From: an uncultured Lachnospiraceae bacterium
Lineage (GTDB): Bacteria; Bacillota; Clostridia; Lachnospirales; Lachnospiraceae
DNA: 64,000 nucleotides
Reading direction: 5' to 3'
Assembly: GCA_947629545.1 (NCBI GenBank)
Contig: CANREE010000001.1
Location: forward strand, 1-64,000
Shown: positions 52,219 to 60,164 of the stretch, piece by piece
How positions within the stretch are numbered: the first letter of the stretch is position 1
Layout of the letters: every line of letters starts with the position of its first letter
Notes under the pieces: generated by a model
What the model was told of the DNA's origin: nothing
What the model saw: only the letters and a program-made list of their open reading frames with translations
The model's database searches: none
Made by a program: the position numbers and the translations under genes

Positions 52219-53553
52219 TCACCCTCGCAGATACCTCCTGCATTCCCTCAGACAAAAGACAACCGACGGCACCGTGGCGAGGCACCAGCCGACGGGCCAG
52301 GCACACCAGATCCCGACGGCGCTTCCGGTCAGGCCGGACAGGATAAAAGCCAGCACGACCCGCAGGGTCAGGTCCGCGAAGGTGGCGGCCATGAACTGGC
52401 GCATCGCGCTGAGTCCCCGCAGGATGCCGTCCGCCACCAGTTTGACGGACACGACGAAATAGAACGGCGACAGGATCCACAAGAACTGCCGTCCGGTCAG
52501 CAGGGCCGCGTCGGAACCCTCCTCCATAAACAGAAGGAGCAGGTATTTTCCGAAGAAGAAATAGAGGATACAGAACGGGACGCAGAAGCACCAGACCATT
52601 TTGATTCCGGCAGAAAAGCCGTCCCGGATCCGCTGGTATTTTCCGGCGCCCAGGTTCTGGGCCGAATAGTTGGAGATGCCGTTGCCAATGGTCGTAAACG
52701 ACGTGATGACCAGATTGTTCAGCTTCACTGCGGCGGAGTAGCCGGCCATCACGGAAGTGCCGAAGCTGTTGATGACGCTCTGGATCAGGATATTTCCTAC
52801 GGAAATGAAGCTCTGCTGGAGGATACTCGGGACGGCGACCAGCATGATCTTTTTGAGCAGCATTTTGTCAAACAGCGCAGGCTTTTCCGCGCAGCGGATC
52901 TTCCGCAGACGCGACCATACCGTAAGCATAGCCAGGATGCAGCTGGCGCCCTGGCACAGAAAGGTGGCCCAGGCCACGCCCGCGACGCCCATGCGAAACG
53001 CCTTGACGAACAGAATGTCGACGGCGATGTTCGACGTGGACGAGACCGCAAGGAAGCAGAAGGGCGTCCTGGAATCTCCCAGGGCAGAGAAGATTCCGTT
53101 GGCGATATTGTAGAAGAATACGAACGGAAGGCCCAGGATATAGATCTGCAGATACAGCTCCGAGTCCGCGAATACCTCCTTCGGCGTCTTGATCAGATGA
53201 AGCAGCGGACCGCCGCCGGCGAGTCCGATTAGCATCAGCGCCGCGCAGATGACCCCGCTGAAGATACAGGCGGTCGATACCGCGGTCTTCAGCCGGCTGT
53301 GTTCTCCCGCGCCGAACAGTACAGAGACCACGACGGAACAGCCGATGTTGCAGCCGAAGGCGAACGCGATGAAAATCAGGGTGATCTCGTAGCTGTTGCC
53401 CACGGCGGCCAGGGCATTTTCTCCGATGAATTTACCGGCTACCAGGCTGTCCGCGATATTGTAAAGCTGCTGGAAAACGATGCTGCCGAACAACGGCAGG
53501 CAGAATTTCCAGAGCACGGTTTCCGGTTTTCCTACAGTCAGATCTTTATTCAT
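52219..53553 (-). CDS. MATE family efflux transporter
   Basis: Multi-TM; LPLFGSIVFQQLYNIADSLVAGKFIGENALAAVGNSYEI typical MATE N-terminus. Confidence 0.93.
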   Translation of the reverse strand: MNKDLTVGKPETVLWKFCLPLFGSIVFQQLYNIADSLVAGKFIGENALAAVGNSYEITLIFIAFAFGCNIGCSVVVSVLFGAGEHSRLKTAVSTACIFSGVICAALMLIGLAGGGPLLHLIKTPKEVFADSELYLQIYILGLPFVFFYNIANGIFSALGDSRTPFCFLAVSSTSNIAVDILFVKAFRMGVAGVAWATFLCQGASCILAMLTVWSRLRKIRCAEKPALFDKMLLKKIMLVAVPSILQQSFISVGNILIQSVINSFGTSVMAGYSAAVKLNNLVITSFTTIGNGISNYSAQNLGAGKYQRIRDGFSAGIKMVWCFCVPFCILYFFFGKYLLLLFMEEGSDAALLTGRQFLWILSPFYFVVSVKLVADGILRGLSAMRQFMAATFADLTLRVVLAFILSGLTGSAVGIWCAWPVGWCLATVPSVVFCLRECRRYLRG

Positions 53554-53699
53554 AAAATGATGTCCTTTCAGTTTGCTCGGCATTCGGAGAGCATTATACT
53601 CCGGTTTCTGCGATATGGGAAGTATGAAAAGTGACAGAAATCATCTGCTGATCCGTTATGGAGATTGTTCCAAAATGCTTCTAAATACTATGAGTCTGC

Positions 53700-53727
53700 T
53701 TGAAATTCCTGTGATTTGGAGTATAGT
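53700..53727 (+). promoter_or_regulatory. Putative promoter TTGAAA-N16-TATAGT
   Basis: Motif and spacing upstream of a short hairpin-terminated segment. Confidence 0.55.
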
Positions 53728-53751
53728 AGAAACATGTCAAGGGGAGGAGAT

Positions 53752-53785
53752 AACCTGTTGGCAAACGATGCCGTCAGGTTTTTTC
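53752..53785 (+). terminator. Intrinsic terminator hairpin
   Basis: aacctg-tt-ggc-aaacgat-gcc-gt-caggtt followed by T run. Confidence 0.7.
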
Positions 53786-53792
53786 TATAGGC

Positions 53793-53821
53793 TTGAAACT
53801 TCTGTCAGAATATGGTAGTAT
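53793..53821 (+). promoter_or_regulatory. Putative toxin mRNA promoter TTGAAA-N17-TAGTAT
   Basis: Motif and spacing. Confidence 0.6.
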
Positions 53822-53894
53822 TTTTTTGGTGCCATCAAGATGGTGGACGGCTGGCCCTCTCCGGAGGGACTGTGTTCTACACTTCGTTTCGGTC

Positions 53895-53933
53895 GGCGCA
53901 AAACCTGCGTCCACCGGACGCAGGTTTTGCGCC
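53895..53933 (+). other. 39-nt hairpin with 18-bp perfect arms and 3-nt loop, in 5' leader
   Basis: ggcgcaaaacctgcgtcc-acc-ggacgcaggttttgcgcc. Confidence 0.9.
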
Positions 53934-53992
53934 CCTCCGTTCATGTACATAGAGACCCGCAAGGGAATCCTGTGAGAAGGAGGGCTGAAGCT

Positions 53993-54115
53993 ATGTTGAC
54001 GATTGAAGGGCTTTTAGCAGTGCTCAGTTTTGGTCTGGCCTGTTTTAGTGATACGCCATCGGACGCAAAGATAACACTAAGACACAGATATAGCCGCCCC
54101 GACCCGGAAAGTTGA
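53993..54115 (+). pseudogene. Small hydrophobic holin-like type I toxin ORF, apparently frameshifted
   Basis: RBS aaggaggg; MLTIEGLLAVLSFGLACFS in the ATG frame, then YAIGRKDNTKTQI-stop (54052-54093) in another frame, ending right before a GC-rich hairpin. Confidence 0.5.
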
Positions 54116-54177
54116 GCGGCTCATCTGAAGTTGAACAATTGATCGGGCCAGCCGTCTATCGGTGGCACCTTCTTTTG
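54090..54177 (-). ncRNA. Putative antisense antitoxin RNA (3' boundary uncertain)
   Basis: Downstream of a reverse-strand promoter at 54183-54211; overlaps the toxin mRNA 3' region. Confidence 0.5.
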
Positions 54178-54182
54178 TCTTT

Positions 54183-54211
54183 ACTATAACATAAATTTCC
54201 GATTGATGCAA
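54183..54211 (-). promoter_or_regulatory. Antisense promoter TTGCAT-N17-TATAGT
   Basis: Reverse strand ttgcatcaatcggaaatttatgttatagt. Confidence 0.65.
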
Positions 54212-54294
54212 GCCCCATGTTTTTTAAACAACCATTTTTAATTTGCGGATAAGCAAAAACTGAGACATTATTTATAATCTGGGAGGAACGCATT

Positions 54295-54831
54295 ATGAAT
54301 GCAAAGAAGATTCTGATCGTGATCGATATGCAGAAGGACTTTATCGATGGCAGTCTCGGCACGCCGGAGGCGCAGGCCATTGTGGAAAATGTGGTCGGCC
54401 TGATCGACGGTTTCGACGGGGAAGTGCTGTATACGCTGGATACGCATTTTGAGAATTACATGGAGACGCTGGAAGGGAAGAAACTGCCGGTCATGCACTG
54501 TATCCGGGGAACGGGAGGGTGGCAGGAGGAGCCGCGGGTTCTGGCTGCTCTTAAGCGGAAGAACGCGAAATGTTTCGAGAAGCCGACGTTCGGTTCCTAT
54601 GATCTGGTCGATTATGTGTATGGGGCTGTGTGTGGCGATGATGCGGCCGCAGAGATCACCCTGGCCGGTCTCTGCACTGACATCTGCGTGGCTTCCAACG
54701 CGATTCTTCTTCGCGCCAAGCTGCCGAATACAGTGATTCGTGTGAAAGAGGACTGCTGTGCCGGGGTGACGCCCGCGTCCCATCAGGCGGCTCTGACGAC
54801 GTTATCCATGTGTCAGATGGATGTCATCTGA
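54295..54831 (+). CDS. Cysteine hydrolase (isochorismatase/nicotinamidase-like)
   Basis: VIDMQKDFIDGSLG (Asp), VKEDCCAGV, GLCTDICVASNAI (Cys). Confidence 0.88.
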   Translation: MNAKKILIVIDMQKDFIDGSLGTPEAQAIVENVVGLIDGFDGEVLYTLDTHFENYMETLEGKKLPVMHCIRGTGGWQEEPRVLAALKRKNAKCFEKPTFGSYDLVDYVYGAVCGDDAAAEITLAGLCTDICVASNAILLRAKLPNTVIRVKEDCCAGVTPASHQAALTTLSMCQMDVI

Positions 54832-54910
54832 CCTTGTATGCGCAAGACAGACAGGACGCGGCATATTGCGTCGCGTTCGCTTAGTGGTGTGGCAGGAGGA
54901 AGAACGCAGA

Positions 54911-56011
54911 ATGATAGAGAAGAATATGCAGCCGCTGGATTACGCGCAGGCGGCGGTGGACACGATGATGAGGAAATTCCCGGCGGCAGATCTGCCGCCG
55001 AAGGGACGTTTCCATTACCATCAGGGCGTATTTCTGTCCGGCGTGTATCAGACATACCGGCTGTGCGGGAGAGAGGAATATTTTCAGTATATCAGAGACT
55101 GGATCGATGCGGTTATCGACGCGGACGGACGCATTCTGGATTACGACCCGGGACAGCTGGACGATATCCAGCCGGGGATTCTTCTGTTTCCGTTATATGA
55201 AGCGACCGGCGAGGAACATTACCGGAAGGTTCTGGATGAACTGGCGGAGATCGTGGAGCATTTCCCGAGAAACGCGGTGGGCGGATTCTTCCATAAGAAA
55301 GGGTGTCCGAATCAGATGTGGCTGGACGGCCTGTACATGGGCGGCCCCATTATTGCCGAATACGGGGCCCGGTTCGGACAGCCGAGATTTCTGGACATCG
55401 TGGCAGAGCAGGCGCTTCTGATGCGGGAGCGGACGGAGGATGAGAAGACCGGGCTGTGGTACCATGCCTGGGACTGCTCGAAGGAAGCGCCGTGGGCGGA
55501 TCCTGAGACCGGGCTGTCGGCAGAATTCTGGGGCCGTTCCATCGGCTGGGTGCCGGTAGCGGTGCTGGATGATCTGGATTTCATCCCGGAGGATTATCCG
55601 AAGCGGAAGGAACTGGAGAAGCTGGTCGTTGATCTTCTAAGCGCGGTGTGCCGTTACCAGTCTGAGGACGGACGCTGGTACCAGGTAGTCAATAAGGGCG
55701 GTCAGGAAGGCAACTGGCTTGAGAATTCCTGCAGCTGCCTGTATACGGCGGCGATCTGCAAGGCGGTCCGCAAGGGGCTGCTTGACAGCAAATATCTGCA
55801 GGCGGCGAAGCGGGGCTATGAGGGCGTGATCCGAAGCCTTACCTGGGACGGCGATGATCTGCAGCTGGGGCATGTCTGCATCGGCACCGGCGTAGGGAAT
55901 TACGCTCACTACTGCGCGCGGCCGGTGTCTGTCAATGACCTCCACGGCATGGGGGCGTTTCTGCTGATGTGTGCGGAGATGACGGAGACGGCCTGGCAGG
56001 GAGAAAGGTGA
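54911..56011 (+). CDS. Glycoside hydrolase family 88/105 (unsaturated rhamnogalacturonyl hydrolase-like)
   Basis: HYHQGVFLSGVYQTYRL, GGFFHKKGCPNQMWLDGLYMGGPIIAEYG, RSIGWVPVAVLDDLDFIPEDYP. Confidence 0.88.
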   Translation: MIEKNMQPLDYAQAAVDTMMRKFPAADLPPKGRFHYHQGVFLSGVYQTYRLCGREEYFQYIRDWIDAVIDADGRILDYDPGQLDDIQPGILLFPLYEATGEEHYRKVLDELAEIVEHFPRNAVGGFFHKKGCPNQMWLDGLYMGGPIIAEYGARFGQPRFLDIVAEQALLMRERTEDEKTGLWYHAWDCSKEAPWADPETGLSAEFWGRSIGWVPVAVLDDLDFIPEDYPKRKELEKLVVDLLSAVCRYQSEDGRWYQVVNKGGQEGNWLENSCSCLYTAAICKAVRKGLLDSKYLQAAKRGYEGVIRSLTWDGDDLQLGHVCIGTGVGNYAHYCARPVSVNDLHGMGAFLLMCAEMTETAWQGER

Positions 56012-56162
56012 TTGCGATATGCTTCCTGAACTAGCTTGTGTGTTTCTATCAGGTTAATCGAATTCTTTTCTGTCTATGTCGAAAGGAAGGTACCTTGCAG
56101 ATCGGTTTTGCCAGAGAGAAAAGCACGGGTTGACTTTCTGCTCTAAAAGGAGTTCTTTTTGT

Positions 56163-56192
56163 ATTGCATATATGATCGATGCTGTAGTATAA
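56163..56192 (+). promoter_or_regulatory. Putative GH5 promoter TTGCAT-N18-TATAAT
   Basis: Motif and spacing. Confidence 0.6.
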
Positions 56193-56236
56193 TGGTTACC
56201 AGTTGCAGGAAGAATTTTCGGCAGTTGGAGGCGAAC

Positions 56237-57955
56237 ATGAAAAAAAGTATCAGCGCTGCGAAAGCAGCGCTTTTGATAGGAATCATGATTCTCTTTGTGG
56301 GCGCTGTTTCTTTGAGCCGCGCGGAGATTTCCACGTACGCGGCGGGGCTGGGAACCGCTTTGGCGGGATCCGGAACCGGTCTTGCAGGTGTCGGAACCGG
56401 TCTGGCAGGCAGCGGAACCGGTCTTGCGGCGCCATCCACATCCGGCGCGCTCCACGTGGAAGGCGCGAAGCTCATGGGAAGCGACGGCCGGCCGGTGCAG
56501 CTTCGCGGCATCAGCACCCACGGCATCGCCTGGTTCCCGGATTATATCAATGAAGCCGCGTTTCGGCAGTTCCGCACCGAGTGGGGCGCCAATGTGGTCC
56601 GTCTGGCCATGTATACGGCGGAGTATGGCGGCTACTCTTCCGGCGGTGATAAGATGCAGCTTAAGAATCTGGTTCGCAGCGGCGTCCGTTATGCCACGGC
56701 TCAGGATCTGTATGTGATCATTGACTGGCACATCCTTTCCGACGGCGATCCGAATACCCATAAGGAAGACGCGAAAGCATTTTTCGCTGAGATGTCGAAG
56801 GAATTCGCGGCGAATAACAATGTGCTCTACGAGATCTGCAATGAGCCCAACGGCGGAACCATCTGGCAGCAGATCAAGTCTTACGCGAACGAGGTGATCC
56901 CGGTGATCCGCGCGAACGACAAGGATGCGGTCATCATCGTGGGAACGCCCAACTGGTCCCAGTATGTGGATCAGGCTGCGGCGGATCCGATCACCGGGTA
57001 TGACAATATCATGTATGCCCTGCATTTTTACGCGGCGACCCATAAGGACGACCTGCGGGCGAAAATGGTGAGGGCGATCCAGAAGGGACTGCCGGTATTT
57101 GTCACGGAGTACGGGATCTGCGACGCCAGCGGAAACGGCGGCATTGATGAGGCCAGCGCGAACCAGTGGATCAATACGATGAACCAGTACGGCGTCAGCT
57201 ATGTGGCATGGAACCTGTCCAATAAGGCGGAGACTTCGGCTATTATCCAGAGCGGAAGTACGAAGAAAAATGGATTTACCGACAGCGATCTGAGCGCTTC
57301 CGGAAAATGGCTCCGCGCCATGCTAATGAACGGCGCCGGTGCGGCGGGAAGTGTGAATGGGGCGGCTGACGCACTGGGTGTGGGACAGAGCAGCGGTCCG
57401 CTCACAAGCGGAGGTCAGAACGGTGTCAACGGTTCATCGGCGAATGGCGTTCAGAATGGCGTCAGAGGTCCGATTACGAACGGCAGTCAGAACGCTGCCG
57501 ATGATTCGAATGGAAGCAACAGTGGAAACACCATCAAGGATTCGTTCGCAAGCGGCGGCCAGAGCAGTACCAATGTTTCGCCTGAAAACAGCGGTCAGAA
57601 CACTGGAAGCAGTTCAGCCGGCAGCACGTCTGCGGGCGACAGCCAGGTCATTCAGAGCGGAAGCATCCGTATCACGGCCACAGTCGTGAACCGATGGACT
57701 TCCGGCGGCAAAGCGTATACGCATTATACGATGAAAATGGAGAATACGTCCGGCTCGCCGGTGAATCAGTGGACCGTCACGATCCCGTTTACGGGAAATT
57801 TCCGCCTTACGGACAGCTGGAACGGAGATTATACGGTGTCCGGGCGTGCGCTGACCGTCACATCCAAGTCATATAACGGAAAGATCCCGGCAGGCGGATC
57901 TGTGTCCGATGTGGGATTCATTGTGGCCGGAGCGGAGATTGCGGACGGCACGTGA
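56237..57955 (+). CDS. GH5 family endoglucanase-like protein with low-complexity linker and C-terminal CBM2-like domain
   Basis: Signal peptide; LRGISTHGIAWFPDYIN, catalytic EICNEPNGG and VTEYGICDASG; Gly/Ser/Asn linker; C-terminal beta domain. Confidence 0.85.
   Translation: MKKSISAAKAALLIGIMILFVGAVSLSRAEISTYAAGLGTALAGSGTGLAGVGTGLAGSGTGLAAPSTSGALHVEGAKLMGSDGRPVQLRGISTHGIAWFPDYINEAAFRQFRTEWGANVVRLAMYTAEYGGYSSGGDKMQLKNLVRSGVRYATAQDLYVIIDWHILSDGDPNTHKEDAKAFFAEMSKEFAANNNVLYEICNEPNGGTIWQQIKSYANEVIPVIRANDKDAVIIVGTPNWSQYVDQAAADPITGYDNIMYALHFYAATHKDDLRAKMVRAIQKGLPVFVTEYGICDASGNGGIDEASANQWINTMNQYGVSYVAWNLSNKAETSAIIQSGSTKKNGFTDSDLSASGKWLRAMLMNGAGAAGSVNGAADALGVGQSSGPLTSGGQNGVNGSSANGVQNGVRGPITNGSQNAADDSNGSNSGNTIKDSFASGGQSSTNVSPENSGQNTGSSSAGSTSAGDSQVIQSGSIRITATVVNRWTSGGKAYTHYTMKMENTSGSPVNQWTVTIPFTGNFRLTDSWNGDYTVSGRALTVTSKSYNGKIPAGGSVSDVGFIVAGAEIADGT
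56351..56434 (+). repeat. Four in-frame 21-bp tandem coding repeats (GTxLAxx)
   Basis: ggaaccgctttggcgggatcc and three variants encode GTALAGS-GTGLAGV-GTGLAGS-GTGLAAP. Confidence 0.85.
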
Positions 57956-58008
57956 TCGTTTTTCTATACAGCGGAAATCGCGTACGGTACGTGATCGCCT
58001 TTCTATAC
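57931..58008 (+). repeat. 39-bp tandem duplication spanning the GH5 stop codon
   Basis: agcggagattgcggacggcacgtgatcgtttttctatac and agcggaaatcgcgtacggtacgtgatcgcctttctatac, 33/39 identical. Confidence 0.9.
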
Positions 58009-58100
58009 GTTTGCTGACGAAAAAGCCGAAGCAGAATCTTCCGTCAGCGCGAAGCGTGGGCATTTGACCGGCAATAATAAGAGAAACCAGGTGTTTTGAA

Positions 58101-59903
58101 ATGGAAACAGATAAGACCAATCATTACGAGGAGATGGGGGAGCGTTTCGTTGAGAGCTACCGCAGACACGGCGGCAATACGATCATGGTGCTTCTCGGGT
58201 TCTACAAGGGACAGTATCACCGCTTCCTGATCTCCACGTTTTTCTTTGTGATCAAGCATTCGCCGGCGCTGTTCACATCGCTTCTTGTGGCCAACGTGAT
58301 CAACGGCGTGATGGCGGGCGGCGATACCGCGGTCCGGGCGATCTACACGAATGTAGGGATCTGGCTGGGTCTTCTGGCGGTCCATCTGCCGGCCAACTGG
58401 CTTTACAGCATGTATAAGAACCGGGTGATCCGCCAGACGGAGGCAGGCCTTCGGGGCGCGCTTGTGAAGAAGCTGCAGGAGCTGTCGATCCCCTATCATA
58501 CGGAGATGCAGTCCGGACGGCTCCAGTCCAAGATCATGCGCGATGTGGAAGCGGTGGAGACGCTTTCCGAGCAGCTGCTGGTCCAGCTGATGAACATTTC
58601 CATCAGCCTGACGATCACGCTCTCGATCACCGCGGTCAAGAACCGGATCATCCTGCTGTTCTTCGTGCTGGTGGCGCCGATCGCCGCTGTGACGGTGGTG
58701 GCGTTCCGCCAGAAGATCCGGGGCGAGAACCGGGCGTTCCGCCGGGAGATGGAGGCGACCAGCGCCAGGGTCATGGAAATGGTGGAGCTGGTGCCGGTGA
58801 CCCGCGCCCACGCGCTGGAGCAGAGCGAGGAGAAGCGGATCTGGGGACAGCTGGAGGAGACGGCGGAGAAGGGCTACCGTCTGGACATGGTGCAGTCCCA
58901 TTTCGGGGCGGTCAGTTGGTGCGTGTTCCAGATGTTTCAGGCTTTGTGCCTCGGATTTTCCGGACTTATGGCGCTTAGGGGACGGATCCTTGTTGGGGAT
59001 ATCACCTTCTATCAGACAAGCTTTACCCAGGTGGTGAACCAGTTCACGTCGTGCATCAATCTGCTGCCGATCCTGACCCGCGGTCTGGAATCCATCACGT
59101 CCATCGGCGAGGTGCTGGCGTCCGACGATGTGGAGGTTAATGACGGCAAGCTGGAGGTCAACAGTCTGGAGGGAAATTATTCCTTCCGCAATGTCCGCTT
59201 CGCCTATCGTGACGCGGAGGATTCGGTGCTTGACGGCTTCAGCCTGGATGTGAAGGCGGGGGAGACCATCGCGCTGGTGGGAGAGTCCGGCGCGGGCAAG
59301 ACGACGGTACTGAATCTGCTGATCGGCTTTATCAAGCCGCTTGACGGACGGCTCCTGGTGGACGGAAAGGATATTAACGACATCAATCTCCGGAGCATGC
59401 GGCGCTTTATCTCGGTAGTGCCCCAGTCACCGATCCTGTTCACGGGGACGATCCGTGACAATATTACCTACGGCATGGAAAATGTCAGCGATGAGGAGGT
59501 CATGCGGGCTGTGGAGGCGGCCAATTTGAAGTCACTGATCGCCCGGCTGCCGAAAGGGCTTGATACGATGCTTGATGAGCACGGGGCCAATCTAAGTGGC
59601 GGCCAGCGGCAACGCATTTCCATTGCAAGGGCCGTTATCCGCAATCCGAAGGTGATCATTCTGGATGAGGCTACCTCGGCTCTCGACACGATCTCGGAGA
59701 AGGAAATTCAGGATGCGCTGGAGAAGCTGATCCGGGGACGGACGACATTCATCGTGGCCCACCGGCTCTCTACTGTGCGGAACGCCGATCGGATCGTCGT
59801 GCTGAATAAGGGACAGATCCGCGAGGAAGGGACGTATCAGCAGCTGATGGATATGAAGGGCGAGTTCTACGAGATGGAAAGCCTGCAGATGGCGCTGCGG
59901 TGA
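58101..59903 (+). CDS. ABC transporter, fused permease/ATP-binding (exporter type)
   Basis: N-terminal TM domain; GESGAGKTTVLNLLIG, NLSGGQRQRISIARAV, VIILDEATSALD. Confidence 0.94.
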   Translation: METDKTNHYEEMGERFVESYRRHGGNTIMVLLGFYKGQYHRFLISTFFFVIKHSPALFTSLLVANVINGVMAGGDTAVRAIYTNVGIWLGLLAVHLPANWLYSMYKNRVIRQTEAGLRGALVKKLQELSIPYHTEMQSGRLQSKIMRDVEAVETLSEQLLVQLMNISISLTITLSITAVKNRIILLFFVLVAPIAAVTVVAFRQKIRGENRAFRREMEATSARVMEMVELVPVTRAHALEQSEEKRIWGQLEETAEKGYRLDMVQSHFGAVSWCVFQMFQALCLGFSGLMALRGRILVGDITFYQTSFTQVVNQFTSCINLLPILTRGLESITSIGEVLASDDVEVNDGKLEVNSLEGNYSFRNVRFAYRDAEDSVLDGFSLDVKAGETIALVGESGAGKTTVLNLLIGFIKPLDGRLLVDGKDINDINLRSMRRFISVVPQSPILFTGTIRDNITYGMENVSDEEVMRAVEAANLKSLIARLPKGLDTMLDEHGANLSGGQRQRISIARAVIRNPKVIILDEATSALDTISEKEIQDALEKLIRGRTTFIVAHRLSTVRNADRIVVLNKGQIREEGTYQQLMDMKGEFYEMESLQMALR

Positions 59904-60164
59904 GCCGGCTATGGTCATAATGGCAAGTCTGGATTCTGGTATCCTTAAGGGAAAGTACGGATGCGCGGTGATGGCCAGAACTGTGAAGGCTTGAATTCGG
60001 TATCTTTAAGGAGAAGTGCAGATGACCGGTGGCCTTGGTGGCGAGTGATTTAGCCGGCTATGTCTGCAGAGATGCGGAAACTTCGGTTGGAAAGTGCTGT
60101 ATTGTGCAGAAATTTATTTTGCGGAAACGTTATTTGAATAACAAAAATTAAGGAGAGGTATGAA

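Noticed and set aside
52171-53232. 353-aa plus-strand ORF opposite the MATE gene
   Set aside because: Low-complexity Gln/Asp/Arg/His-rich shadow ORF; the MATE protein on the minus strand is unambiguous.
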